Positions 1 to 8,301 of a stretch of 64,000 nt of DNA are shown here, piece after piece; the stretch's first letter is position 1; every line of letters begins with the position of its first letter. A model generated the notes under the pieces. It was not told the DNA's origin. It made no database searches and saw only the letters and a list, made by a program, of their open reading frames with translations. The stretch spans positions 28,098 through 92,097 of the forward strand of contig VGRY01000007.1 in the NCBI GenBank assembly GCA_016875195.1. The letters are read 5' to 3'. Both the position numbers and the translations under genes were made by a program. The DNA comes from Deltaproteobacteria bacterium. Lineage in GTDB: Bacteria > Desulfobacterota > BSN033 > UBA1163.

Positions 1-1212
1 ATGGTTAGTACGATTGAAGAAGCTTTAAAGGATATTCGAGAAGGGAAATTCGTCATCCTTGTCGATGACGAAGATCGTGAGAATGAGGGCGATCTAACGA
101 TGGCTGCAGAGAAGGTAACACCCGAGGCCATCAATTTTATGGCAAAATACGGAAGGGGACTCATCTGCCTCACATTGACTGAGACACGCCTAAACGAGCT
201 GCGGCTTCCCATGATGGTCTCTGATAATACCTCCCGGTTCCAGACCGCTTTTACCGTTTCAATCGATGCGAGAAAAGGAGTGACCACTGGTATTTCAGCA
301 GCTGACCGTGCCACCACCATTCTCACAGCGATCGATGACCAATCGACAACGGACGATCTTGTTTCTCCGGGTCATATCTTTCCTTTGCGAGCTAGAGAAG
401 GCGGGGTTCTGGTCAGAACAGGACAGACTGAAGGCTCAGTTGACCTATCCCGTTTGGCCGGCCTAAAACCCTACGGGGTCATTTGTGAGATTATGAATGA
501 GGATGGCACCATGTCCAGGATGCCCGATCTTCAGACTTTTGCAAAAAAGCACGGTTTGAAGATTGTCACGATTGCCGATCTGATCAAATACAGACTTCAT
601 AAAGAAAGTCTGGTACGCAGGATAGCGGAAGCAAAAATTCCCACGAAATATGGTGGACTCTTCACTGCCATTGCCTACGAGAACGATGTTGATCCTTTTC
701 ACCATCTGGCACTGGTTAAAGGAGATATTCAGCCTGATGACGAAGTCCTGGTCAGGGTTCATTCTCAGTGTCTGACCGGGGATGTGTTCGGGTCGAGGCG
801 ATGTGATTGCGAGGAACAGCTTCATAAGGCAATGGCCATGGTCGAACAAGAGGGGAAGGGTGTCATCGTCTATATGAGGCAGGAGGGAAGAGGAATTGGT
901 TTAGTGAATAAACTCAGGGCTTACTGTCTTCAGGAACTGGGAAAGGACACGGTGGAGGCAAACGAGGCGCTTGGATTTCAGGCGGATATGAGGGATTATG
1001 GCATCGGAGCTCAGATCCTTGTGGATCTTGGCTTACATAAGATCAGGCTGATGACGAACAATCCGAGAAAGATTAAAGGGCTTGAGGGCTACGGCATTAA
1101 AGTGGTCAAAAGAATTCCCATTGAATCAAAACCCAGCCAGGAAAACATTGAGTATCTGAAGACAAAAGCAAAGAAGATGGGTCATATTCTCTCCATCAAA
1201 CCAGGAGATTGA
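1..1212 (+). CDS. ribBA: Bifunctional DHBP synthase / GTP cyclohydrolase II (RibBA)
   Basis: This cytoplasmic enzyme supplies both precursors of riboflavin: 3,4-dihydroxybutanone 4-phosphate from ribulose 5-phosphate, and the pyrimidine precursor from GTP. At 403 residues it has the usual two-domain length. Residues 1-200 are the DHBP synthase half, with the acidic DRENEGD motif at residues 25-31. Residues from about 207 are GTP cyclohydrolase II, with zinc cysteines C257, C268 and C270 and the motif RQEGRGIGL. The ATG is the first base of the window, so its ribosome site and any upstream riboflavin genes (ribD, ribE) or FMN riboswitch lie outside. The lumazine synthase gene follows 128 bases later on the same strand, so the two are probably co-transcribed. 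Confidence 0.97.
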   Translation: MVSTIEEALKDIREGKFVILVDDEDRENEGDLTMAAEKVTPEAINFMAKYGRGLICLTLTETRLNELRLPMMVSDNTSRFQTAFTVSIDARKGVTTGISAADRATTILTAIDDQSTTDDLVSPGHIFPLRAREGGVLVRTGQTEGSVDLSRLAGLKPYGVICEIMNEDGTMSRMPDLQTFAKKHGLKIVTIADLIKYRLHKESLVRRIAEAKIPTKYGGLFTAIAYENDVDPFHHLALVKGDIQPDDEVLVRVHSQCLTGDVFGSRRCDCEEQLHKAMAMVEQEGKGVIVYMRQEGRGIGLVNKLRAYCLQELGKDTVEANEALGFQADMRDYGIGAQILVDLGLHKIRLMTNNPRKIKGLEGYGIKVVKRIPIESKPSQENIEYLKTKAKKMGHILSIKPGD

Positions 1213-1340
1213 ATTAAGAGTTTTGAGTTTAGAGTTTAGAATTATGAATCATAAAACAATAAGGTCTGCATAGAGAGTTCGGAAAATTCACGAATCACCA
1301 ACACGAATCACGTTCTTTAATAGGGGGAAAGGAGACGAGG

Positions 1341-1817
1341 ATGGCAAAGACTATTGAAGGCAAATTGATGGCAAAGGGGCTTAAATTTGGAATCGTTTTA
1401 AGCCGGTTTAATAGTTTCGTCAGCGATCGTCTGTTAGAGGGAGCGCTGGATGCATTGCGAAGAAGCGGAGCAGAAGAGGGGGATTGCTCAGTCGTCCGGG
1501 TTCCGGGATCCTTTGAAATTCCGCTGGCCACCAAGAAAATGGCCAAAAGCGGCCGCTATCATGCCATCATCTGTCTTGGCTGTGTCATTCGAGGGGCAAC
1601 GCCCCATTTCGAGTATATTGCCACTGAAGTCACCAAGGGCATTGCCAGCATCAGTCTGGAAAGTGAAATTCCCATCGCCTTTGGAGTCCTCATCACCGAA
1701 ACGATCGAACAGGCTATTGAAAGGGCGGGTACCAAGGTAGGCAACAAGGGATTCGATGCCGCCATGTCGGCCATTGAGATGGCTAATCTCATGAAGGAAA
1801 TCGGAAAGGGCTCATAA
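1341..1817 (+). CDS. ribH: 6,7-dimethyl-8-ribityllumazine synthase (RibH)
   Basis: Lumazine synthase condenses DHBP with the ribitylamino-pyrimidine in the penultimate step of riboflavin synthesis; family members assemble into pentamers or 60-mers. The 158-residue length is standard. Visible family motifs are SRFN near residue 21, VPGSFEIP near residue 54, and GATPHFEY with the catalytic-region histidine at residue 89. A clear ribosome site (GGAAAGGAGACGAGG) precedes the ATG. The stop lies 5 bases before the nusB start, matching the ribH-nusB pairing common in proteobacteria. Confidence 0.97.
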   Translation: MAKTIEGKLMAKGLKFGIVLSRFNSFVSDRLLEGALDALRRSGAEEGDCSVVRVPGSFEIPLATKKMAKSGRYHAIICLGCVIRGATPHFEYIATEVTKGIASISLESEIPIAFGVLITETIEQAIERAGTKVGNKGFDAAMSAIEMANLMKEIGKGS

Positions 1818-1822
1818 AATCT

Positions 1823-2239
1823 TTGGGAAAAAGAAGAAAATCGAGGGAGTTTGGCCTCCAGGTTCTTTACCAGCTTGAAATTACAAAAAAGGATGCTCTT
1901 CAGGCGATGGATCTATCGAGACAAAATTTTTCGCCTGTGGAAGACGAGGATGAGTTTGCAAAACGAATTGTCATTGGGGTACTGGAGCACCGGCAGGAAA
2001 TCGATCGATTAATCGAAGAGCGTTCGGAACATTGGCGACTCGATCGCATGACGGCCATAGACCGAAATATCCTCCGTATCGCACTCTTTGAACTTTTATA
2101 CTGCAGCGAAATTCCACCCAAAGTCACCATCAACGAAGCGATTGATCTTGGAAAGCGATATGGTTCCGAAGAATCGGGAAGTTTTATTAATGGAATCCTG
2201 GATCGAATCCAGAATGAAGTCGTCCGGAAACCCCTCTGA
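1823..2239 (+). CDS. nusB: Transcription antitermination factor NusB
   Basis: NusB binds boxA RNA together with S10 (NusE) to promote antitermination in rRNA operons. The 138-residue all-helical protein carries the [14 protein letters not shown] start and the C-terminal [11 protein letters not shown] and FINGILD motifs of the family. Translation appears to start at TTG 5 bases after ribH, with a purine-rich AAAGGG inside the end of ribH, so translation is probably coupled. The gene ends at the edge of an intergenic inverted repeat. Confidence 0.95.
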   Translation: MGKRRKSREFGLQVLYQLEITKKDALQAMDLSRQNFSPVEDEDEFAKRIVIGVLEHRQEIDRLIEERSEHWRLDRMTAIDRNILRIALFELLYCSEIPPKVTINEAIDLGKRYGSEESGSFINGILDRIQNEVVRKPL

Positions 2240-2240
2240 C

Positions 2241-2321
2241 AAACGATGAACAATAAACAGTGAACAATGTACAAAAAAATCTGCATTGCGTTCATCGTTC
2301 ATCGTTTAATGTCCATTGTGC
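2241..2321 (+). repeat. Intergenic inverted repeat, family 1 copy A
   Basis: The left arm holds several AACGATGAAC / GTGAACAATG units. The right arm (2283-2321) holds CGTTCATCGTTCATCG followed by TTTAATGTCCATTGTG. The arms are roughly reverse complements and would fold into an imperfect hairpin. A second copy with a near-identical right arm lies at 60465-60632. No protein is plausible across it. Confidence 0.75.
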
Positions 2322-2331
2322 TCTAATACGT

Positions 2332-2934
2332 ATGGATGTCATCATTTCGAAAGAAGCGGTTGATCTACAGGAAAGCGATCTCCTGATTGCAACCTTTTTC
2401 CAGGATGAGAGACCTTTGAGAGGCTCCATCGGCTGGGTCGATTGGAGGCTCAATGGAATGTTGTCGCGCCTCCTGATCGAAAACAAACTGAAAGGCGAAT
2501 GGAAAGAAAGAATATTGATCCCATCCGAAGGAAGAATTTCTTCCCGCTTGATTCTCCTCTTCGGCCTGGGAGAAGTGAGAGGATATAGTTATTTAACCGT
2601 AAGAGAAATCATGCCCTTTATCATGGAAACGCTTAAAAACTTAAATGCCTCTCGTCTCTGTTTATCGCTCCCCTTTGGTGAGGAGTATCATGTGGACTGC
2701 GGCAAGTTGACATTAGTCCTTCTGGAAGGAATAACGGACCGTCTGGATCAATATCCATCGGATCGGGAATGGATTGAAAATCTGACGCTCTCTTTTGGGG
2801 AAGGAGAGGAGCGTTTTTCTGAAATTCTCTATGGCATTCAAACAGCCAAGTCGACCTTAAAAGACCGGCTTCAAATTAGAATATTAACCCCCTCTGACTC
2901 TCGCCCCAAAGTTAACCCGGTTCGCAACGTTTGA
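2332..2934 (+). CDS. Orphan M17 leucyl aminopeptidase N-terminal-domain protein
   Basis: The 200-residue product resembles the non-catalytic N-terminal, macro-like domain of M17 leucyl aminopeptidases: an early DLLIATFFQDERPL strand, then GSIGWVDWRLNGMLS, a central LILLFGLGE strand, and a helix-strand pair. The zinc-binding peptidase half is absent, so peptidase activity is not expected. The ATG at 2332 is preferred because the reading frame further upstream lies inside the family 1 repeat. The C-terminal residues (after about 185) look like run-on into intergenic sequence. The function is unknown; a ligand-binding or regulatory role would be inference. Confidence 0.65.
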   Translation: MDVIISKEAVDLQESDLLIATFFQDERPLRGSIGWVDWRLNGMLSRLLIENKLKGEWKERILIPSEGRISSRLILLFGLGEVRGYSYLTVREIMPFIMETLKNLNASRLCLSLPFGEEYHVDCGKLTLVLLEGITDRLDQYPSDREWIENLTLSFGEGEERFSEILYGIQTAKSTLKDRLQIRILTPSDSRPKVNPVRNV

Positions 2935-2955
2935 ATCTTAGACCGTTTTCATTTT

Positions 2956-2984
2956 TTGACAATTGCCCTGAAATAGGATAAAAG
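2956..2984 (+). promoter_or_regulatory. Possible sigma70 promoter for ilvE
   Basis: A perfect TTGACA box (2956-2961) sits 17 bases before TAAAAG (2979-2984), about 40 bases upstream of the ilvE start. The -35 is strong but the -10 is poor, so this is a weak call. Confidence 0.3.
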
Positions 2985-3026
2985 GGATACGCATGGGGTT
3001 GAATTTATTAGGGGAGGGATGTCGTT

Positions 3027-3944
3027 ATGGTGCAAAAGTTGGAAAAGATATGGATGGATGGGAAATTAATCCCATGGGATGAGGCCAAGGTACATGTATT
3101 GACCCATACCCTCCATTATGGGTTGGGCATCTTTGAAGGGATTCGGTGTTACCTCTGCCATGACGGAAGATCAGCCGTTTACAGGTTGAAGGAACATATC
3201 GATCGGTTCTACGATTCGGCACACATCGGACAACTGAAGATGCCGTTTTCGAAAAAGGAGTTGGTAGAGGCCTGTAAGGAAACGTTGAGGGCAAATGGCT
3301 TAAAGGCAGGGTACATCCGACCGCTGGCCTTCATCGGAGAAGGAGCCATGGGAGTTTATCCTGGGGACAATCCAATTCGGGTGGCAATCATTACCTGGTC
3401 CTGGGGAGCCTACTTAGGAGAAGGGGCATTAGAAAAGGGAATCCGGGTCAAGACCTCATCTTATAACCGCCATCATGTCAATGTGATGATGACTAAGGCT
3501 AAGATTTCGGGAAACTATGTCAACTCGGTCCTTGCCAAAAGGGAAGCCATGAAAATGGGATATGATGAAGCCCTGATGCTCGACACCGAAGGTTATGTGT
3601 CCGAAGCCAGCGGAGAAAATATTTTTATCGTTAAGAATGGAGTGATCAAAACCACTCCCCTCACGTCTATCCTTCCCGGGATTACCAGGGATTCGATTAT
3701 TCAGATCGCCAAAACAAGGAAGATACCTCTGGTCGAAGATAAGTTTACCCGGGATGAACTCTATACCGCTCATGAATCCTTTTTTACAGGAACCGCAGCC
3801 GAAATTACCCCTATTCGTGAAGTGGACGACAGGCAGATCGGGGAAGGAAAACCCGGTCCTGTCACCTTAGAACTTCAGGCTGCGTTCTTTGAAATCGTAA
3901 AAGGCAAGAACCCAGAATTCAGCGAGTGGCTCGACTATTTATAG
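3027..3944 (+). CDS. ilvE: Branched-chain amino acid aminotransferase (IlvE)
   Basis: This PLP-dependent fold-type IV enzyme transfers the amino group between glutamate and the keto acids of leucine, isoleucine and valine. At 305 residues it matches family length. Visible motifs are [11 protein letters not shown] near residue 30, the PLP-lysine segment AKISGNY with K159, and SGENIF followed by GITRDS. The ATG follows GGGGAGGG. No other branched-chain genes are next to it, so it probably has its own promoter. Its last codons and stop run into the TAGTC-rich repeat that fills the next gap. Confidence 0.96.
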   Translation: MVQKLEKIWMDGKLIPWDEAKVHVLTHTLHYGLGIFEGIRCYLCHDGRSAVYRLKEHIDRFYDSAHIGQLKMPFSKKELVEACKETLRANGLKAGYIRPLAFIGEGAMGVYPGDNPIRVAIITWSWGAYLGEGALEKGIRVKTSSYNRHHVNVMMTKAKISGNYVNSVLAKREAMKMGYDEALMLDTEGYVSEASGENIFIVKNGVIKTTPLTSILPGITRDSIIQIAKTRKIPLVEDKFTRDELYTAHESFFTGTAAEITPIREVDDRQIGEGKPGPVTLELQAAFFEIVKGKNPEFSEWLDYL

Positions 3945-4036
3945 TCGGATAGTCATTTAGTCATATAGTCTTGTGGTCCTGAAATTATTCAATAGAATTG
4001 TTGACTATTCGACTATGAGACTACAGGACTACTCGA
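3933..4036 (+). repeat. TAGTC-rich imperfect inverted repeat
   Basis: The left arm repeats TAGTC at short intervals (ATAGTCGGATAGTC, TTAGTCATATAGTC). The right arm (4000-4036) repeats the complement GACTA (GACTATTCGACTATGAGACT). Together they could form a long imperfect hairpin. The left arm begins inside the last ilvE codons and includes its stop codon. Confidence 0.65.
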
Positions 4037-4045
4037 CCCCCAAAC

Positions 4046-4552
4046 ATGCTTCTCCTCATCGATGGTTATAACCTTCTCCATTCCGGTCGAACCCTTGCCA
4101 ATTTAAATTCAATTGAACTTCAATGGGAGAGGGACCGTCTCATCGACAAACTCTCTCTTTACCGTCAGACTAAATCCATTGAGATCCTTGTCGTCTTCGA
4201 TGGTTGGCAATCGGGCTGGGGTGCTGAAAAAAGAGAAAGAAAAAAGGGAATTGATCTGATCTTCTCAAGAGTAGGTGAGAAGGCGGATGAAGTCATCAAA
4301 AGACTGATTAAGGAGAAGGGCTCTGGAACGATTGTTATCACTTCTGATAGAGAAATATCGAATTATGCCAATAAACTTTCGGTACCGGTCATTCCCTCCG
4401 ACCAGTTTCATAAGAGGATGGAGAACATCGTTTTCACGAATGTAAAAGAAATTGACTCTGATGAAGAGGAAAGAGGTCTTAAGAGAAAAGGGCCTTCGAG
4501 AAAACTATCCAAGAAAGAAAAAAGGAAGCTTGCTGCTCTAAAGAAACTGTAA
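4046..4552 (+). CDS. NYN-domain (YacP-like) putative ribonuclease
   Basis: The 168-residue protein begins LLLIDGYNLLHSG, the metal-binding Asp/Asn motif of YacP-type NYN domains (a PIN-like nuclease fold). Further acidic positions occur in VVFDGW (about residue 53), ADEVIKRL (about residue 83) and ITSDREI (about residue 100). The C-terminus is highly basic (KKEKRKLAALKKL), consistent with RNA binding. YacP/Rae1 of Bacillus is a ribosome-associated mRNA endonuclease; that role here is inference. The ATG has no strong ribosome site and follows the TAGTC repeat. Confidence 0.85.
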   Translation: MLLLIDGYNLLHSGRTLANLNSIELQWERDRLIDKLSLYRQTKSIEILVVFDGWQSGWGAEKRERKKGIDLIFSRVGEKADEVIKRLIKEKGSGTIVITSDREISNYANKLSVPVIPSDQFHKRMENIVFTNVKEIDSDEEERGLKRKGPSRKLSKKEKRKLAALKKL

Positions 4553-4555
4553 CAG

Positions 4556-4636
4556 GACTGAACCGGCTTTCCTTGATATTCTGATCCACTGATGTCCTGC
4601 TTCCTGATACCCTGGTAACCCGATATCCTGATTCTC
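4556..4636. repeat. Degenerate direct repeat of a CCTGATA(T/C) unit
   Basis: Between two convergent genes there are several variants of TGATATTCTGATCC / CTGATACCCTGG / CCGATATCCTGATTC in one orientation. Unlike the other gap repeats it is mainly direct. Nothing else is seen here. Confidence 0.4.
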
Positions 4637-4639
4637 TGT

Positions 4640-5254
4640 TCAACCCATTTTCCACTTATTTTCCGTCCCCTGTAAAAGCCTTGCAATATTGGATTGATGG
4701 CGGTAGAGGATCAGTGCCGCTATGATGATGCTCATGATAAAATAAGCCTGAGAATCGCTCCGGAGATAAGCCAGAAGGATTGGAATCGTTATTGCGCAAG
4801 TGATTGAACCAAGCGAAATATATCTCCATTTCCAAACAAGGCCAGCAAAGATAAAAACCTCAATCAGCACTGCTATCGGAGAGATGGGAAGGTAGATCCC
4901 TACGGCTGTAGCTACTCCTTTTCCGCCTTTAAATCCCAGAAAAATTGGAAAGACGTGACCGAGAAAAGGGCTCAACCCTGCAAGGGCGATCCACTGATTC
5001 TCGGTTATTCCCCACTGGTCCGACACTCCCCATTGAATGGCGATCCAGACAGGAATCAACCCTTTTAAGATATCTCCGATCAATGTGAGAATGCCCAGTG
5101 TCTTACCGGCAGTCCGGAAGACATTGGTCGCGCCGATGTTTTTACTTCCAGCCAATCTTGGATCGATTTTTGAGAAGAATTTGCTCAGAAGAAGCCCTGT
5201 GGGAATGGAACCCAGGAGATAGCCGAATAAAGCGATGAAGATACCAACAGGCAT
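4640..5254 (-). CDS. plsY: Glycerol-3-phosphate acyltransferase PlsY
   Basis: PlsY makes lysophosphatidic acid from acyl-phosphate and glycerol 3-phosphate in the inner membrane, the first step of phospholipid synthesis. The 204-residue hydrophobic protein has the three conserved loop motifs: GSIPTGLLL near residue 16, GSKNIGATNVFR near residue 36, and FKGGKGVAT near residue 108. Several membrane-spanning segments separate them. It lies just downstream of a tRNA gene read in the same direction and converges on the NYN-domain gene. Confidence 0.96.
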   Translation of the reverse strand: MPVGIFIALFGYLLGSIPTGLLLSKFFSKIDPRLAGSKNIGATNVFRTAGKTLGILTLIGDILKGLIPVWIAIQWGVSDQWGITENQWIALAGLSPFLGHVFPIFLGFKGGKGVATAVGIYLPISPIAVLIEVFIFAGLVWKWRYISLGSITCAITIPILLAYLRSDSQAYFIMSIIIAALILYRHQSNIARLLQGTENKWKMG

Positions 5255-5270
5255 GTTTTTTTAATGAAAA

Positions 5271-5347
5271 TGGTCGGGGAGAGGAGATTTGAACTCCCGA
5301 CCTCTTGGTCCCGAACCAAGCGCGCTACCAGGCTGCGCTACTCCCCG
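5271..5347 (-). tRNA. tRNA-Pro (anticodon CGG)
   Basis: On the minus strand the sequence folds as a cloverleaf. The acceptor arms are CGGGGAG (5347-5341) and CTCCCCG (5281-5275), with discriminator A at 5274 and an encoded CCA at 5273-5271. The anticodon stem CTTGG/CCAAG encloses the loop TTCGGGA, giving anticodon CGG for proline. The T arm carries GGTTCAAATCC-like sequence (GAGTTCAAATCTC). The gene lies 16 bases upstream of plsY on the same strand. Confidence 0.96.
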
Positions 5348-5474
5348 ACTGAATGCATCCAAATTACACGATTTTATATAAAATATCCAGCCTTTTACGT
5401 CAATGAAGTTGACATTTTCTTTAAGGATAGGTTAAAAAATTTAATTGTGATTTTGCTCTTCATCGAGGAGTCTG

Positions 5475-6128
5475 ATGAATATCGAGTCAATTAAAGCAAG
5501 GGATCTTCCGGATGCCTGGTTTCAATGCGTCTATCATATCTTTGATAAGGGTTATGAGTATACAATCGACCGGGGGAGCTTTAAGGGACAGAAAAGAATC
5601 GAGTATGACTATATTGTGGTCCACATTGCATATCCTGGAACCCGGCCACTCATTCCGGATATGCCTCCCGGCTGTGGGGTTCCGCCTCCCACATCGATGG
5701 AGTATGTGGAGCAGTATCTTGAAAAGCTGATCACTTCAATCAAAGGAACTCACGAAACCTACACCTACGGGGAAGACCTGGAAAAACAGATTGACGAAGT
5801 GATCCGGATGTATCGCGAGGAAGGGCACAATACGAATCAAGCCTATATGGCTGTAGGCAATGCCAACTCCCTGCTCCTGGATGATCCGCAATGTCTCCGG
5901 GGCGTGGACACCCGGATTCGTTACGGGAAGCTCCATTTCATGCTCTATTTTCGTTCATGGGACCTATGGGCTGGGTTTCCTTCGAATCTGGCCGCCCTTC
6001 AGTTGTTGAAGGAATCGATGGCAAAAGAGATCGGCGTTGAAGATGGAGAAATCATTGCCGCCAGCAAAGGGCTCCATCTGTATGACTATTGCTGGGACCT
6101 TGCAAAAACACGAACAGGAAGAAAATAA
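5475..6128 (+). CDS. Archaeal-type thymidylate synthase
   Basis: The 217-residue protein matches the short thymidylate synthase family best known from methanogens, which methylates dUMP to dTMP with a reduced-folate one-carbon donor. Visible hallmarks are NTNQAYMAV near residue 119, the nucleophile segment DDPQCLR with C140, and YFRSWDLWAGFPSNL at 158-172, which corresponds to the RSxDxxLGxPFN nucleotide-binding motif of classical ThyA. The C-terminus ends with SKGLHLYDYCWDLA. GAGGAG precedes the ATG. The usual bacterial ThyA length is about 264 residues, so this is the compact form. An acyl-CoA dehydrogenase follows 10 bases later, with no obvious functional link. Confidence 0.88.
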   Translation: MNIESIKARDLPDAWFQCVYHIFDKGYEYTIDRGSFKGQKRIEYDYIVVHIAYPGTRPLIPDMPPGCGVPPPTSMEYVEQYLEKLITSIKGTHETYTYGEDLEKQIDEVIRMYREEGHNTNQAYMAVGNANSLLLDDPQCLRGVDTRIRYGKLHFMLYFRSWDLWAGFPSNLAALQLLKESMAKEIGVEDGEIIAASKGLHLYDYCWDLAKTRTGRK

Positions 6129-6138
6129 GGAGAACAAA

Positions 6139-7290
6139 ATGGATTTCACATTATCGACCGAACAGCAGATGATCAGGGATTTGTGCAAAAACTTCGTTAA
6201 AAATGAGATCGCCCCCATCGCAGAAGAGATGGATGAAAGCGGCCATTTCCCCTATGAGGTCTGGAAAAAAATGGGCGACCTGGGGATCGTCGGCATTCCC
6301 ATTCCAGAGGAATATGGCGGAGGAGAAATGGACTGGGTTTCCATGATGATCGCCATTGAGGAGATCAGCCGGGGAGATGCCTCGATCGGCGTTTCACTGC
6401 TGGACTCGGTGACCCTTCCGATGAACCTCATTAACACCTTCGGCACAGAACAACAGAAAGAGAAATGGCTTCCTCCTCTATCGACCGGAGAGAAGATAGG
6501 GGCTTTCGGTTTAACCGAGGCTCAGGCAGGATCCGATGCCAATGCCATCCAGACAAAGGCAGTGCTCGCTGAAGAGGAGTGGGTGATTAACGGAACAAAA
6601 CAGTTTATTACCAATGCCGGATTAAAACACAATAATCTGGTGATCATTGCTGCTGTGACAGGAGAAGGAACAGGGACGAGGAAGAGGATTTCCAATATTA
6701 TCGTGCCCACTGGAATCGCAGGATTCAATTTCGGTGAGAAATATAAGAAGATGGGATGGAAGGCTTCGGAAACCAGGGAGCTGATCTTTGACGACTGCAA
6801 AGTTCCAAAAGAGAACATTTTGGGCAACCCCGAAAGGGGATACAATCAATTTATGATGGCTCTTCAGACCTCTCGCATCGGGTTTGGCGCCCATTCCGTT
6901 GGCCTGGCGCAAGCCATCTTCGATGTTTCGCTCGCTTACGCCAAGGAGAGGGAACAGTTTGGAAAAACGATCAGCAAGTTCCAGGCCATTCAGTTTAAGT
7001 TGGCCGACATGATCACGGAGATTGAATTGGCGAGACTGATGGTCTATAAAGCCGCCTGGCAGAAGGATCAGAAGGAAAATTACTTTGCCACTTCAACCTA
7101 TGCAAAGCTCTTTGCCTCTGAGGTGGCCAAGCGATGTGCGGACAAGGGGGTCCAGATCCACGGCGGATATGGATTGATGGATGAATATCCCATTTCCCGG
7201 TACTGGCGCGAAGTGAAATTCGATGAGATTCTGGACGGGACTTCTGAGATTCAGAGGCTAAACATTGCCCAGAAGATTCTAAAACTTTAA
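6139..7290 (+). CDS. Acyl-CoA dehydrogenase family flavoenzyme
   Basis: A 383-residue FAD-dependent acyl-CoA dehydrogenase with the standard N-terminal helical domain, beta domain (FGLTEAQAGSDA, IRN-like segment WVINGTKQFITNA) and C-terminal helical domain. It would oxidise an acyl-CoA at the alpha-beta bond and pass electrons to an ETF. The catalytic-base motif usually read as YEGT is LDGT here, so the base position is Asp (D366) rather than Glu; the alternative helix G position used by isovaleryl-type enzymes is Ser (QTSRIGF). The ATG at 6139 is chosen for its AATAAGGAG site and alignment to family starts. No ETF or thiolase gene is adjacent, so the substrate is unknown. Confidence 0.93.
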   Translation: MDFTLSTEQQMIRDLCKNFVKNEIAPIAEEMDESGHFPYEVWKKMGDLGIVGIPIPEEYGGGEMDWVSMMIAIEEISRGDASIGVSLLDSVTLPMNLINTFGTEQQKEKWLPPLSTGEKIGAFGLTEAQAGSDANAIQTKAVLAEEEWVINGTKQFITNAGLKHNNLVIIAAVTGEGTGTRKRISNIIVPTGIAGFNFGEKYKKMGWKASETRELIFDDCKVPKENILGNPERGYNQFMMALQTSRIGFGAHSVGLAQAIFDVSLAYAKEREQFGKTISKFQAIQFKLADMITEIELARLMVYKAAWQKDQKENYFATSTYAKLFASEVAKRCADKGVQIHGGYGLMDEYPISRYWREVKFDEILDGTSEIQRLNIAQKILKL

Positions 7291-7330
7291 AGGTTCATCC
7301 GGGTATTGAGTGGGTAACCTCCCATTAGGT

Positions 7331-7355
7331 TAAGTCGTTGCGACTCAAAACCGAG
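7331..7355 (+). repeat. Dispersed TAAGTCGTTGCGACTC motif, copy A
   Basis: The sequence TAAGTCGTTGCGACTC followed by AAAACCGAG recurs with one difference at 27312-27336. Its core GAGTCGCAACGAC... is self-complementary over AGTCG-TTG-CGACT, a short hairpin. Confidence 0.6.
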
Positions 7356-7385
7356 TTTTCACCGGAGTGACGAATTTTGAATTAT

Positions 7386-7510
7386 TATAGTGAACGACTT
7401 TGAAAAGTAGTCATTGCGAGGAGTGAAGCGACGTGGCAATCTCATGAGATTGCTTCACTTCGTTCGCAATGACACATGGTGGGCGTTAATTTATTAAGTC
7501 GTTCACCATA
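7386..7510. mobile_element. 125-bp MITE-like palindromic element
   Basis: Terminal inverted repeats of 15 bases (TATAGTGAACGACTT at 7386-7400; AAGTCGTTCACCATA at 7496-7510, one mismatch) enclose a second palindrome at 7410-7473. The inner arms are GTCATTGCGAGGAGTGAAGC and the complement of GCTTCACTTCGTTCGCAATGAC. There is no coding capacity, so movement would need a transposase supplied elsewhere. The inner palindrome resembles REP-like elements frequent in environmental deltaproteobacterial genomes (from memory, not searched). Confidence 0.7.
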
Positions 7511-7525
7511 GAGGTTCCCTTTAGT

Positions 7526-8299
7526 CTACTCTGTTATATTCCTCTCCACAAAGGCGTAAGCACTGTGGTTGTGGATGGATTCGAAGTTTTCCGATTCCAC
7601 CGTAAACCAGGTGATGTTCCTGTCTTTCTTTAGCCGCTTCGCGACCTCCCGCACCACATCCTCGACGAACATCGGTTTCTCGTAAGCCTTTTCTGTTACG
7701 AACTTTTCATCCGGCCTTTTCAAGATGGAATATAGGTCGCAGGAGGCACATTCCTCTACAATGCGAATAATATCTTCTATCCAGATAAATTTTTTAAACC
7801 GGAGATTCACGGTAACTACAGATCGCTGATTATGAGCCCCGAATTCACTGATCTCTTTCGAGCAGGGACAGACCGTGGTGATGGGGACAACAATGCCCAC
7901 ATAAAAATCATCCTTGTCATTACTTGAACCGGTAAACCGGCAGACATACTCCATCAGGCTTTTCGACCTGGTGACCGGGGCCTCCTTCTCAATAAAATAG
8001 GAGAATTCGACTTCCAGATGGGCCGTCTTGGCCCTCAGCTTACTTTTCACCTCGGAAAGAATTTTGGAAAAGTTTTTAATCGCAATATTGCCTTTGTATT
8101 TGTTGAGGATCTCGACAAAACGGCTCATATGCGTACCCTTGAAACGATGAGGGAGGTCCACATACATATTGACGTTTGCCACCGTATGCTGAATCCCTTT
8201 TACCTTGTCGAGCACGGTGATGGGGTATCGAATATTCTTCACCCCAACTTTGTTGATTTCAATCCTTCGATGATCCCGTTGATTCTGGATATCGTTCAT
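7526..8299 (-). CDS. folE2: GTP cyclohydrolase IB (FolE2)
   Basis: FolE2 converts GTP to 7,8-dihydroneopterin triphosphate, the shared precursor of folate and queuosine. At 257 residues it is family length. The key segment TTVCPCSKEISEFGAHNQR is present with C144, the catalytic cysteine position, and the GAHNQR motif. ESIHNHSAYA near the C-terminus supplies further conserved residues. It starts 2 bases after queD ends on the same strand, so a queD-folE2 operon feeding the 7-deazaguanine pathway is likely. No other queuosine gene is in the window. Confidence 0.95.
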   Translation of the reverse strand: MNDIQNQRDHRRIEINKVGVKNIRYPITVLDKVKGIQHTVANVNMYVDLPHRFKGTHMSRFVEILNKYKGNIAIKNFSKILSEVKSKLRAKTAHLEVEFSYFIEKEAPVTRSKSLMEYVCRFTGSSNDKDDFYVGIVVPITTVCPCSKEISEFGAHNQRSVVTVNLRFKKFIWIEDIIRIVEECASCDLYSILKRPDEKFVTEKAYEKPMFVEDVVREVAKRLKKDRNITWFTVESENFESIHNHSAYAFVERNITE

Positions 8300-8301
8300 G
8301 C

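Noticed and set aside
3945..4045. CRISPR-like array from TAGTC units
   Set aside because: Units are 5-15 bases with no regular spacers and the two halves are inverted.
5264..5494. Open frame overlapping the tRNA-Pro (begins [11 protein letters not shown])
   Set aside because: It is the antisense reading of the tRNA gene, a common false protein.
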